Assembly (NCBI GenBank): GCA_006384855.1 | Contig: VCJN01002168.1 | Span: forward strand, 62,001-126,000 | From: Tetraselmis striata | Lineage: Eukaryota > Chlorophyta > Chlorodendrophyceae > Chlorodendrales > Chlorodendraceae | Direction: 5' to 3' | DNA: 64,000 bases | Shown: positions 23,309 to 34,090 of the stretch, piece by piece | How the letters are laid out: the number at the start of each line of letters is the position of its first letter | Position numbering within the stretch: position 1 is the first letter of the stretch | Notes under the pieces: generated by a model | The model's input: only the letters and a program-made list of their open reading frames with translations | Told to the model about the DNA's origin: nothing | Database searches by the model: none | Translations under genes and position numbers: made by a program

Positions 23309-26300
23309 GAATGTTCTAAACTAGTTTATGTGGTTTCTCTACCTGTACGAGATAGCCCTGGCGCGGCGCCCGTAGCGCGTGTGTGCGCGCGCACGATTGC
23401 GGGGGCCGGTCAGAGCCACCACCTGCCTTCACGGCGGACCGACCGGTCACTCTCCTTTGCTGTGGCACGCTCCATCGAGCGCACCACAGCAAAGTCGCGG
23501 CAATTTTGCCGCGCAGGGTGCCGGTCTTCCGCCATCGTACCATGTACGGTGAGCGACGCCTTTCGGGGCCCCCCCTGGGAGAAACCCGTTAGGGTTTGTG
23601 TGGTTAATGTACGCGCGCCGCTTGCGACGTGCTAACTACTACCCGCGAACGAGCTGCTGATTACTCGCCCAACGCGAGGAGAGGACGAAGCTGCAGCGCT
23701 TCCCCATTCAGTGGAACAAGGTCCAAGACCTTCGACCAGTGTCGACCAACAGTAACCCCTGGCTGCCCTTTCCCGTGTGGGCATGGCTCGATCTGTACGG
23801 GCCCCTACTCGGCGTAGGTGTCGCGATGCGCTCCGATTGGGGCGTATGCCGGCGTATGCCCGTCGTCTAGTACAGATTCGAGTACAAAGTGACAGTACAC
23901 TGCCAGTGGCCAAGCCAGCGCCCAGTGGCACATGGCTACTCCCACGCCGCGGCACTCCTACTGTGCCGCGCACCGTGGACCCTGACGCCGACGCGGAGAG
24001 GGCCAGCAGAGCGACAGGGCGCTCTGCTCGCCCCCCTCGCGACATCCATCGCGCCAATTCCTGTACTCCCGACTCCCCTTTTATGAGACATCGCGTCCGT
24101 CGTAATCTCGGCAACTGGCAAGCCGCTGGCGCAAATCGCAGTGTTCTCAACTGGATATCCCGAGGTGTACGCGTTCCTTTCTTGGACGGGCTTGCCCCAC
24201 CTTCTTTTCATCAGGGGGTGTCAATGGGGGATGCTACTCCTGCTCAACTGGAGTTTATGGACGGTGAATTGGCTCGCTTCCTGGCCGTTGGGGCCTGGGA
24301 GCGAGGCTACTGCGCAAAATGGGTGTCCCGGCTGTTCCTGGTTCCTAAGCCTGGAACAAACAAATGGAGGCTCATCATTGACCTTCGCCCCCTGAACCGC
24401 TATTGTGAGACGCGCGATCTTTCGTTTGAGACGCTTTCGCATTTACGCAACCTGGCGCGCCCTGGGGACTACATGTTACAGATGGACCTGCAAGACGGGT
24501 TTTACGCGGTTGGAATCGCCCCTGAGGACAGGGATTTTTTCACTGTCGATTACCGCGGCACTCTGTACCGACTGGCTGGCCTTCCCATGGGCTGGTCTCT
24601 GTCCCCCTATTACTTCTGCCAATTCACCAACGTCCTCACTAGGGCATTGCGTCGTAACCCGGCTGAAGCAGATGGCACACCTATTTTCCGGCGACGATTT
24701 GGCCTGCGCATGTTGCCCTACATGGACGATTTCCTGTTTCTAGCTCGGACTCAGGCTGAGGCCATCTGGCAACGTGACTACATCGAACGCCACCTCTCGG
24801 GCTTTGGTCTGCTGCGCAACCCCAACAAGGGCGTGTGGGAGCCCACCCAGAAGCTCGTGCACCTGGGGTTAGAAATTGACACATCGGGGTCGCCTACTCT
24901 TCGTGCGCCCGCTGAGAAACTCGCCAGCATTGCTCGCGTGGCCAAACGCCTAATCCAACGAGCAAAACGTGATCGTCGGTGGTTGCCAGCTCGCGAGTTG
25001 GCCGCTCTCGCGGGCAAATGCCAGTTTCTCTACTTGGCCATTGCCCCTGCCCGTTTCTACCTTCGTGAGCTGCATGATGTGCTCAAGACGCGCGACTCTT
25101 GGTCCGGCCGCGTCAAGCTTACCCGCCAGCTCGAGCGCGATCTGCAATGGTGGGTGGGTGTGCCCACCCAACACAACGGCCGCCCCATTAACCGCCCCGT
25201 CGAAACCGGATACCTACACGTCGACAGTTCGTCTTACGGATGGGGTGCCGTTTTGAACGAGCACCATGAAGCTCGGGGTTTTTGGTACGACGATGACCGC
25301 AATGCGCACATTACCCTGAAAGAGCTCAAAGCCGTCCGCTTGGCTATCGAGTCCTTCCTCCCCATGCTCCAAAACCGCCACATCCGCTTGCACGAGGATA
25401 ACCAAGCAGTTGTCGGCGTCCTCACTAACCTCACCTCTCGCTCTCCACGCCTCATGGCTGAGCTACGCAAAACGTGGTACCTCATGGACACGCACGGCAT
25501 CACCCTTTCCGTGCGCTACATCCGTTCTGCGGCGAATATCTGGGCTGACCGCCTTAGTCGCGAGGTTGATTGCGACGACTGGCAGTTCAACCCTCGTCGA
25601 TTCGCCTCGCTCACTGCTAAATGGGGCGCCTGCACCATCGACCGCTTCGCGACTTCTGAAAACGCCCTCCTGCCCCGCTACAACGCCCGTTGGCGTGACC
25701 CGCGGTGCGAGGCCGTCGACGCCCTGCGCCTCTCCGACGCTGCATGGCGTTGCGAACGTAACTGGTGTAACCCTCCGTGGAACCTCATCGGCGATCTAGT
25801 CTCCAAACTTGAGTCCAGCGGTGCCCCAGCCATCGTCATTGTTCCCTACTGGCCTGACAAAGCTTGGTACCAGCTCCTCTCGGAGATGTGCTCCGACATG
25901 CGCTCTTGGAAGCCGCGCCACGACCTCTTCATTCCTGGCCGTACCGGCGACCGCCTTCCTGTGGGCGCACCCCGCTGGCCTGTCGTCGCCTTCAACATTC
26001 CCGCCCGTGACCCCCGCCCGTGGCCTGCTGCGCCCGGCATTTTCTAGTCGGCAAACCAGACGATCCTTGTGAAATGTTCTAAACTAGTTTATGTGGTTTC
26101 TCTACCTGTACGAGATAGCCCTGGCGCGGCGCCCGTAGCGCGTGTGTGCGCGCGCACGGTTGCGGGGGCCGGTCAGAGCCACCACCTGCCTTCACGGCGG
26201 ACCGACCGGTCACTCTCCTTTGCTGTGGCACGCTCCATCGAGCGCACCACAGCCCGCCCAACCCTCCCTGGCTGTGGGATCGTATGCCTGCAAATTCCTG

Positions 26301-26362
26301 AATATCACAACCTGTAACCAGACCTGGCATTCTTCGGCAAACCAGACGATCCTTGTGAAATG
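23309..26362 (+). mobile_element. DIRS-like retroelement (PAT/Ngaro layout), compact, young-looking
   Basis: The layout is A1 (23309-23490), coding region, B1 (26048-26076), A2 (26072-26253), B2 (26333-26362), which is the split direct repeat order known for PAT-like and Ngaro elements. A1 and A2 are almost identical over about 180 bases and the coding frame is open, so the insertion is probably recent. The parts seen are reverse transcriptase, RNase H and the C-terminal methylase-like domain typical of DIRS polyproteins. The Gag and tyrosine recombinase parts usual in the family are not seen within the 3.05 kb, so it looks like a compact, probably non-autonomous copy. Confidence 0.8.
23777..26047 (+). 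CDS. Reverse transcriptase / RNase H polyprotein of the DIRS-like element
   Basis: An open frame of 756 codons. After a basic N terminus, the reverse transcriptase spans roughly residues 180-360, with KWRLIIDLRPLN, LPMGWSLSP and the catalytic YMDD. RNase H follows from about residue 480 (YLHVDSSSYGWGAVL, ELKAVRLAIESF, HEDNQAV, and ADRLSRE near its end). A C-terminal segment contains NPPW, resembling the DNA N6-adenine-methylase-like domain found in DIRS-type elements. These features place it with DIRS rather than Ty3/gypsy or Copia. The N-terminal boundary is uncertain. Confidence 0.88.
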   Translation: MGMARSVRAPTRRRCRDALRLGRMPAYARRLVQIRVQSDSTLPVAKPAPSGTWLLPRRGTPTVPRTVDPDADAERASRATGRSARPPRDIHRANSCTPDSPFMRHRVRRNLGNWQAAGANRSVLNWISRGVRVPFLDGLAPPSFHQGVSMGDATPAQLEFMDGELARFLAVGAWERGYCAKWVSRLFLVPKPGTNKWRLIIDLRPLNRYCETRDLSFETLSHLRNLARPGDYMLQMDLQDGFYAVGIAPEDRDFFTVDYRGTLYRLAGLPMGWSLSPYYFCQFTNVLTRALRRNPAEADGTPIFRRRFGLRMLPYMDDFLFLARTQAEAIWQRDYIERHLSGFGLLRNPNKGVWEPTQKLVHLGLEIDTSGSPTLRAPAEKLASIARVAKRLIQRAKRDRRWLPARELAALAGKCQFLYLAIAPARFYLRELHDVLKTRDSWSGRVKLTRQLERDLQWWVGVPTQHNGRPINRPVETGYLHVDSSSYGWGAVLNEHHEARGFWYDDDRNAHITLKELKAVRLAIESFLPMLQNRHIRLHEDNQAVVGVLTNLTSRSPRLMAELRKTWYLMDTHGITLSVRYIRSAANIWADRLSREVDCDDWQFNPRRFASLTAKWGACTIDRFATSENALLPRYNARWRDPRCEAVDALRLSDAAWRCERNWCNPPWNLIGDLVSKLESSGAPAIVIVPYWPDKAWYQLLSEMCSDMRSWKPRHDLFIPGRTGDRLPVGAPRWPVVAFNIPARDPRPWPAAPGIF

Positions 26363-26700
26363 GCCTAATCTGGTCAGGATGAACAGTCCCCCTCGTAAGT
26401 CTTGCCATGTATACATACGTATCTGTCCATATCGCCACGTCAGCACCGGCGGCGCCGACCCAATTTAATAATGTTCTGCTAATTAACGGGCAGCCGGGGG
26501 GCGGGGGGGGGGGGGGGGGAGCATAAATTCATATATATATAATCCTACCAGGTAGTGCCCTACCGCCGCCAATGATAAGCGATTAAGCTACAGTACAGAA
26601 TGTCGTACGTTTATAATATATATATTTTGCGGGGCAACCGCGCGCTGGCCAGATGCAGATCAGCAGGCAGAGACGAACAAACCGATGAGCTCAACCGGTT
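26363..26700. other. Spacer with a poly-G run, no gene recognised
   Basis: A poly-G run lies near 26500-26519, followed by a tatatata patch. No coding or RNA feature is supported. Confidence 0.4.
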
Positions 26701-26762
26701 GTTTTTTCGCCCCCGGGACAGGACTGGCATCAGTGAAACCCTTGGCGTCTCTATGACGGCCA
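26701..26762 (-). repeat. SINE-like repeat, truncated reverse copy
   Basis: Starts with a T run (the reverse of the A tail), then cgcccccgggacaggactgg and gtgaaacccttggcgtctc. It matches the last ~60 bases of the full copies. Confidence 0.7.
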
Positions 26763-27305
26763 TACATACATATTGGTTATTATGTACAAAAAACTGCGCT
26801 AGTTGGAACGAACCGATGCGCCTCGCAACTTGCTTAGCTTGTCACCAGTCGGCGCGTTCTGACCATCATTTGCTCGGCGTGGCTGTTGAGCCGCACCTTC
26901 CACCCAGCGCTGTGTGCGGAGCCCTGCCTAAAAATCCAGCCCACAGCGTGCAGCTTCTGGCGTGAAGCCACTTCCAGAGCTCGGTGGGAGTGCAGCGGCG
27001 GTACCGCTCCTGTGTGATACTACCTTGCGAGGTGAAGGCGGGCTTCCCCTGTCCCGCCGCAGCCTCCCGGCCTCCTAACCCCCAATATAGACACACGAGA
27101 AGAGTTTCCTTCAGTTCACTGACCAGGTGGAAGTATCTGCTCATGGAAGGCGGGGAACTGCTCGGGGAAGGGCGGCGGGAGGGGGCGCCCGGGGGGGTGG
27201 GGGGTGGGTGGGGGGGGGGGGGGGGGGGGGTTCCTCTATCGCGCCCGTAAGGCTACTGTCCCTACCACACCCATGCAGTGCGGCAGGCCCGGTGGGTGCG
27301 CCGCG
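26763..27305. other. 5' flank of EMC2
   Basis: GC-rich, with a poly-G run at about 27210-27231. An acceptor-like cacccatgcag near 27265-27275 would allow a 5' UTR intron. No other gene is recognised. Confidence 0.45.
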
Positions 27306-30300
27306 ATGAAGACGATCCAGGACCTCGAGCGAGCGCGAGACGAGATGGTGAACGCCGGCAGCCGCGGACCCAGTGACGACGCGATCAAGACGTTCCTAAA
27401 AGCGGTGTCCCCCCCCCCCCCCCCCCTCCCTCCCCCCCCCGCCTTCCCCCGACTGGCGGCCGCTTGTCCTCTGCCGGCACCATGCCCAGATCGGCACCCA
27501 TCCACCCAGGTCACAGCTGCCTGACGCTCCCCCCCCCCTCTTCCCGGCGCGCGCCGGACGCTTGTACGTCGCAGTGCCGCTTGCTGAAGGTGAGGGAGTC
27601 GGCGATGGTGGCAGAGTATGGGTCTCTGCTGCTGAAGAAGGGGAGCATGAGCGAGGAGGAGCGTGCGCGCCCCCTCCCCGCCCAGCCCCAGCCCCGCTGC
27701 CAAATTACAACCTCCCAAACCACCAGCCCTTTGGCTGCTGGCCGCTCTGCACAGCCTCGAGGCTGACCTCCCTGGCCACGGGTGCGACCCCTGCCGGCGC
27801 GCAGTGTGGCTCGTGCGGGAGCAGGTGGCGATGGCGGCGCTGGACATGGGCGACCTGGTGCTCGCCACCGGCTGCGTGCGGGCCATCAGCCGGCAGTTCC
27901 CGGACTCGATGCGCGCGCACCGGCTGCAGGCATGCCCCCCTTAACCCCCCCTCCCCCCCCCCCCCCCCCCCCTTCCCTTTCCCTCCCCATGGTACATTTC
28001 TGTTAGCCCAGCGTGAACAGCAGGAAATACACAAACCATAAGTGAGCACAGCAGACTGGGCTGTTGGCAGCGCTGAGAGTGTGTGTGGTTGGCCACCGCT
28101 CAAGCAGGGCATGTACTTTGAGGCGGTGGGCAACTGGGCGCGAGCCACAGAGGTGTACACCAAAATGCTGGAGCGGGATCCCGCCAACGAAATGGCCCTC
28201 AAGCGCCAGGTGGGCGCGGCCAAGCCCCCCCCCCCCCCCCCCCCCCCCCCCTCTTAATCAAAACCGCCTATCGGCACCTACTCCCCCGTGCCCTCCCTGC
28301 CCTTCCTGCCACCTTCGTGTCACGGCCAGATTTAGGTGAGTTGTATCAGCGCACTTTCGCCTGAAGTCTGGTATAAGGCTGGATTCATTTTCAGCAGACC
28401 ACCGCACTGCAATGGCATGATATGACATCCGGCATGACATCAGGCTGATTTCAGCTTCGGGTCTGCCTGGATTGCAACTCTGCCCACTGTGCGGCACTTG
28501 TACTGGTCCAGGGGCATTACATCCCAGATTCCCTACTCAGATTCCCTACCCAAATCCCTGCCGAATCCAGGCAGGGATTCCGAATTCCGGCCTTGGGATT
28601 TACCGCCCATGCAGCAGGCCTCTGCTTGCGTGCATGGTACCTTGGCCGGCATTCTCTCTGCCGGTGTGCAGACAGCTAAGTCTGTTGCGTATGCTCGTGC
28701 TCATTCCACATCCTCTTCTGCTGCTGCTTCCACCTCGCAGTTGCCGTAGTGGGTGTTTCCTGGTGCCTTTTCGGGTGATTTCCCAATCGCCTTTTGCAGC
28801 TAGCCCATGTCAATATATATAGCTCGATTACCCTTTTAATAGTTCCACCTTCCCAGAGGGCCGCTGTCGCTCAACCATCGGTCACGGCTGATGTCATAAT
28901 TCAAAGCGCTACAGGGGCGGCTCCCTGACTCCTTTCCACCGCTTGGCGCCTCAGGTGGCGCTGGCCAAGGCGCGGGGCAGCACTCAGGCAGCCATCGACG
29001 CGCTGGTGGCATTCCTGGAGGTGTACTGCAACGACGTGGAGGCCTGGGAGGAGCTGGCGGACCTCTACCTGCAGGGCTGCATGTACCGCATGGTAAGAGG
29101 CTACAGTAGAGGGCCCGGGGGGGGGGGGGGGGGGGGGGGGGAGGGGGAGGGTGTGCCAATAGTGGGAGGTGCCGTATATGCTGCCAAAGGTGGGTTGGCC
29201 GGCTCCGTAGGGCGCCTCCCTCTGCACGCCACTAGTACAAGGGACCCTTCCAACCTCCCTCCTCAAAAAAGAATAAAAAATCAGTGACCAAAGTGTATGT
29301 GTCGTATGCAATGGGTCACATCATCCCACATATGTGCCTGCTTCAGTAGCCCTTGGTCACACCCGCCCCAAACGTCTACCCCCCCTTCCCTCCCCCCTCC
29401 CCCCGCGGTGTTTCTTCCTTTGACCTGCTACCCGGTGTCAGGCGGCGCACTGCTACGAGGAGCTGCTGATGCTCAACCCCGGCAGCTTCGCCTACGCACT
29501 GCGGTACGGCGACACGCTGGCGACGCTAGGTGCGCCCACTGCCCCCCTGCGCCCCCCAATGTTTTTCTTATTATTGTGGATGCGATCTAGGCGCAACAAT
29601 AGCTTTGTCACTCGTCAAAATTCGCTTTCAGATAGATACGGCGCGCCCAGGAGGATAGGCGGATTATTTAGAGGCTGCTGAAGCACAGTATGAAGGACCC
29701 ACCATTCACACCCAGCATGGCATTTTTTAGTATGGGAAACGCAGATCAGAACAGCGTTAGCAAAGCAGACCGCGCCGATGTAACGTATGCAAGCCCTGTA
29801 CGATTAGACTTAGTTAGGGCAGTTGGGTAATTCTAGGCCCTATGCGTAATAATGTAGGCGCATACTGTGACATTCATGCATCGTAAGCCCATGCCATGCC
29901 ATCGGTGGCGCTCGCTGCCTCACGTTATGGTGACTCTTCAGCTGCTAATGGCCCACAATACCAAATGTCAAGTCCGAGCGGTGTACGGCCTTTGGTACAC
30001 ACCTCCTACCCATGCCACCCCTCTTATTGTTCCTGCTGCCCACCGCCAATCATCGCAGGAGGCGTGAAGAACCTCAAAACCGCGCGCTCGTACTACTCCA
30101 TGGCAATCCAGCTCTCCGGCGGCGGCTGCCTTCAGGCGCTGTACGGCCTGTGCAGCGCCACTTCAAAGCTGCAAGCGCTAAAGGTGCGGGCACCGCTGCC
30201 ACGCTGACTCTTATAGGTCTTTTGGTATTCAGGTGCTGTACATTCTCCTAATTGCGATGGAGGGCCTTCGCCCCGGGCTGAGTATTGGATGTCGGCCCTG

Positions 30301-30835
30301 AAAGTCAGCTTTGGGTCTCCTTTGCTCAATTCAGCTGACTCAACCTGTGCCTTATCTTGGAGCATCTCAGGGCCACTCCACGCATCCCCAATGCATGCAG
30401 TATTAGTTTGGCTTATTCGTATTCACTGGCGCTGTAGTGCTGCGGCTTCACTTTGGCCCACTGTCGAAGCCTCAATTCCATGCGCCACCCTGCGTGCCAG
30501 CTGTTTTTTGCATTTGGAGATTTGCGCTGCAAACCTCTGGACTTCTGCGCCCGGACTGAATTTGGCAGTCAATCGGCTGCACTTCAGCCTGCGTAGAGAC
30601 ACTAGATTGAGAAACGGCAGCCTGACCCATGGCTGACTTGCTTTGCCTCGTCCTCCTCTGGCTGTGGCAGGCAGCGGGCAGCGCCAAGCGCCCGGCGTCG
30701 GAGGAGGTGGGCGAGCCGGACCCGCACGACCTGGCCAAGCTGGCGGCGCAGACGATAGTGCAGCATTACAGCCAAAAGTGCCCTGACAAGGTGCCGCTTG
30801 TGAAGCGGATGCTCAGCGCGCAGGGCCTGCTCTGA
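27306..30835 (+). CDS. EMC2: ER membrane protein complex subunit 2 (TPR protein)
   Basis: EMC2 is the cytosolic TPR scaffold of the EMC insertase, which places transmembrane helices into the ER membrane. Eight exons (27306-27404, 27575-27662, 27805-27929, 28108-28209, 28955-29092, 29442-29529, 30059-30183, 30671-30835) join in phase to 309 residues, against about 297 in animals. Family signatures in order: an aligned REQVAMAALDMGD block, GMYFEAVGNWARA, LERDPANEMALKR, DVEAWEELADLYL, AHCYEELLMLNPGSFAY, GVKNLKTARSYYSMAIQL and ALYGLCSATS. The start is the first ATG in frame. Intron 3 appears to use a GC donor (cag/gcatgc). Large introns carry poly-C or poly-G runs, and intron 4 holds a repeat shared with 57.3 kb. 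The last exon is partly duplicated at 38.27 kb. Confidence 0.93.
28605..28750 (+). repeat. Dispersed repeat copy in EMC2 intron 4
   Basis: About 145 bases, highly similar to the reverse complement of about 57305-57450. Both copies encode SACVHGTL(A/G)GILSAGVQ in one frame, suggesting a fragment of a coding mobile element. The host protein is not recognised. Confidence 0.7.
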
Positions 30836-31440
30836 GCCCTGATTTAAGGGTCATAATTGGACGATCGCATGTGCTGGCCCCCACTGATGCGTATTGCCTT
30901 ACTGAAAGCGGCTACTGGGAAATCACGAGGTCGGAAATCTTTGGTAGCCCATAAATCAGCCAGCAAATGACTACTTTGGTGGTAGGGTATTCATCACATA
31001 TGGCAACACAGATTTTAGGGACAGCTGACAGGAGCCCCCCCCCCCCCCCCCCCCCCCCCCCGCACACTGCAGTAAAACAGATATTTACAAAAAGGTGCAA
31101 TACAGAATGCTGACCGGGTGCTCGGTCAGCCGCTAGCTGAACAGCGCTGCATGACAGCGATAGGTCAGCAGCTGCAGCACGGCTGAGGTGCTGCCTTAGC
31201 TAGCCGTAGAGGGGCCCAGCATGACGCTGGGAGTAAGTTCCCCAATTTTCTCAGCGCTCCCCCGCCCACCACGCCCTTCTGGGGTGCATCAGCATCCTGT
31301 TCAGCCACAGGTCAAGCTGGCTTGTCTGGTCTTCTGTCGGACACTCTTCCCTTTTCCTCTCCCTGGGATTGTTTTTGCCACACACAGCCAACCACTGCAG
31401 GTCACGCGAGCAATTGCAAGACTGGGACATAGAGTTACCC

Positions 31441-31500
31441 CATGGCAAGCAAGCTTTCGGGCGGCAGCTGTCTGCAGGCGCTGTACCGCCCTTCCCAAAT
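31441..31500 (+). pseudogene. Fragment of EMC2 exon 7 (left copy)
   Basis: Reads MASKLSGGSCLQALYRPS, echoing MAIQLSGGGCLQALYGLC in EMC2 exon 7. It lies downstream of the EMC2 stop and has no flanking exons, so it is a stray fragment. The same fragment recurs near 38,645-38,705, so it predates the larger duplication. Confidence 0.65.
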
Positions 31501-31837
31501 AATGTCACAATTAGGCTTACCTAGCTTGACTTACACAACGTGGGTGATTGCTCATCGCCATGTAGCAATACTCATAGCCATTCAGCCTAATTTCCCATTA
31601 TGTGGGAGTCGTCCTCAGATTTGTGCACATTGGCGATCCAAGACCCTATCCACCTTACATTTCAGGTACGCACTATCTGAGCTGTTCACTTGAAAAATAT
31701 CTACACATATCAAGAAAGGAAAAGGCTTCTCTCATTCTGTGGATAGACCCCCCCCCCCCCCCCCCCCACCCCACCCCGGGTGCATATCAACAGATACAGC
31801 ATCAAACTAGGAAGCTGTTTTATGCTAGAGAGAGACA

Positions 31838-31945
31838 CCCAAAGCAGCATCTCGCCCCGCAGCTGATCCGCGCCCTGAAAGCGGGGGGGGGGGGGGGGGG
31901 GGGGGGAGGAAGTGTTTGTACCGCCTCCACGTTCCTGATCGCCTT
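31838..31945 (-). pseudogene. Decayed 3' end of FHY1 (left copy)
   Basis: On the minus strand it reads ADQLRGEM, matching AEQLRSEM in the last exon of the FMN hydrolase. It is followed by a poly-C intron relic and by gtttgtaccgcctccacgtt, which matches the donor side of FHY1 exon 4. The reading frame is not maintained and there is no adjacent gene body. Confidence 0.75.
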
Positions 31946-31956
31946 GTGCAGCTAGC

Positions 31957-34090
31957 ACACGTAGTCGCTACGCGGGTAATTACACCCCTGCACATAAGTT
32001 TGGGGTCCCTTTTCGGCAGTCTCAAGACTTCAGAAATCTAGGGTACCTGAACGTAGGGTTTATGAGATGAAACCCTGGAATCTCAGAGGGTTTTATAAAA
32101 CCTGCATGACGAGTGGCTCAAACCGAAGCTTAGAGACGTTTGACTAGGGTGTCACGCTGCACTTGGTGCGTGGATGGGCGTCGCCTGCAACTGCACCAAA
32201 ACCGGGGTCGGTATCACGCACACGCCGACGCGCGTGAATAGACAACCAAACGGCGGGATGGCCATGAACCCGTGAGGAAACACATTGGCGAGGGGCTCGG
32301 GTGCATTTGGTTGGGGTGCAGCCGTGTGGGCGGCGGCTAGTACATGTCGCGTTGCGATACTGGCATGGCTTCAGTGTCGGCCACGCTCAGCAACACCCCC
32401 CTTGGCTTTAAAACGCAATAACTTCTGAGGGTTTGCTCAGAAAATTGTTAAAAAAACTACCACGCGATTGCTCGTTCAAATCTGCGTAGAAAACAAGCTT
32501 CTAAAATCAAAAAATCGATTTTTGGGGGCCCCGGAAAAAAATCCCCAAAGACGATCATCCAAGTTGCCCCTCACTGCCTCATCTGCCCACCCATGTCGGG
32601 CGCGTGGCTTTGCGCCAAGTGCGTGTTAAGCCCCATACCCGGCTGTGCGAGAGCGTTATGTGTGTGGATGACCACGGACCACCAACACTTGGCATGTGCC
32701 GCCTCCTAGCGATACACACATCTACCAGCCAAAATGCCATTTTCCACAGCATTTTTCAAGGAATTTCATATTAATCAAAATCCACGCCCCTACCGCGCCA
32801 CCCCGCCCACGAAATGGTAACTGGCATTCCACCACGCCCCCCCTAGTAGAGCATCGCCCTACGCCAAGGGGGCCATCGAGCGCCTCTCCTACGTGCGTTC
32901 GCCACAGAAACAGCAGCATTTTCACCCCAAAACTGCTCCCCACAGTGGCCAACTTGACGTCGGGGTGTCACGTCGTGCCTATAGCGACATGCTTTCAGTG
33001 GCCTACACGCACGGTGTGTGCAACTTTTTATGCCAAGGGCCGCATTCACCGAGTTTGGTGCGACGAGTGCCGCTATTTTCCGGCGCCAAACGCATCAGGC
33101 ACCGATTTCTCGTTTTTTTAAAAGGGCGCCCACAAATGGTCGTGTTTTTGCGCGGGCGGTGGACATAAAGCGCACAATAGGCGCGTTCGCCCGAACTATT
33201 CCCACTGCAGTTAGCATGTATGCACATGCAGCCGGCGTTATCCTCGCCCATGCATGCGCTTTGCGATCGAAAATGCAAAACCCGAACTTATGTGGAAAGG
33301 TGTATATATTAATTAAATACGGCGGACGCATCAGGCACTATTTTAAACACTATACATATTACAGGTACTAGTAGTCGCGGCGGCGCGCGCGGCATGTGAC
33401 GGTGCTCCTACGACTGAGCCTGCGTCGCGTCGCTCGTCAGCCTGTGTCATCGCTGACGACCCGCCCGGTCATCGGCTGCACGCGCAGTCGCCGCGGCTGA
33501 TGCCCCACCCCTGGGCTGGGCGGTGGGCCCCATTGGTTTCGTGTTACCCTTTCGGCTTTTTCCTGGTCGACTTGGCTTTTGGCTTTCAGTGCTTCCCTGG
33601 AATCTTTGGTCCCTTGGCGACTTGGTGGCTTCCTGGTTCCCGTTGCTCCTCCTTGGCTTGGTTTTTGGCTCCGTGGCCTCCTGTTTGACCCTTGGTTTCA
33701 GGCAAATATATCTTTTGCTGGCAACCTTTCACCATTGCTTTTAGTACTGCTTTACTGCGAACCTGTTACAGAAGCACTGATGAAAAATATCAGCACAAGC
33801 CAGCGCTTTCATATATTCGAGCCAGCCAACGCGATAAGTACCCGCCCGATGCCCTGCCCTCAACCCGCGCGAGCGCGAGATTAGCGCGAGTCCTGCTGTA
33901 TGTCGACAACGCCGCCGCCGGGCAGCACGATCGTTAAAAGCCCATAGGCGGCGCCTGACTCTGTGTGCCCTAGTGTGATCTTTCCCCGCACTTCCCACTC
34001 CGCTGCTTGTGCCCTGCGAACCTAGCAGCGTCAGTAGTTACCACCACCACCAGATACCTAGTCTGCCGCGGCACAGCGGCTGTCATCGGT
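31957..34090. other. Unique spacer left of the PCIF1-like gene
   Basis: No supported gene. A Trp/Leu/Phe-rich open frame at 33,500-33,740 has no recognisable family. Somewhat less GC-rich patches occur around 32,400-32,560 and 33,290-33,370. The left end is the ragged edge of the segmental duplication. Confidence 0.4.

Larger units (their letters stand above)
20280..23313. mobile_element. Possible non-autonomous element with ~85-bp imperfect inverted ends
   Basis: The left end starts cattccgacaaaaatgacct and the right end is its approximate reverse complement (agtgacctggtttaggtca read inward on the minus strand). The similarity continues through a poly-pyrimidine stretch to ggtttgtttgtaa / ggttgttttgtaa. 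The 3.03 kb between holds a three-copy satellite and no recognisable transposase. No target-site duplication is obvious, because the right end directly abuts the DIRS-like element. Confidence 0.5.
30753..31956 (+). repeat. Segmental duplication, left copy (EMC2 3' end to FHY1 3' end)
   Basis: Matches 38272-39290 in direct orientation with many substitutions and indels. It holds the working last part of EMC2 exon 8, then spacer, then a decayed end of FHY1. The left copy has about 300 extra bases near 30,965-31,300, including a poly-C run. The match fades near 31,956. Confidence 0.85.

Noticed and set aside
23777-26047. Ty3/gypsy classification of the intact reverse transcriptase
   Set aside because: No protease or integrase, and the split direct repeats and NPPW-containing tail point to DIRS.
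33500-33744. Trp/Leu/Phe-rich ORF as a membrane protein
   Set aside because: All three frames are similarly open and the text looks like low-complexity tggctt repeats, not a membrane family.
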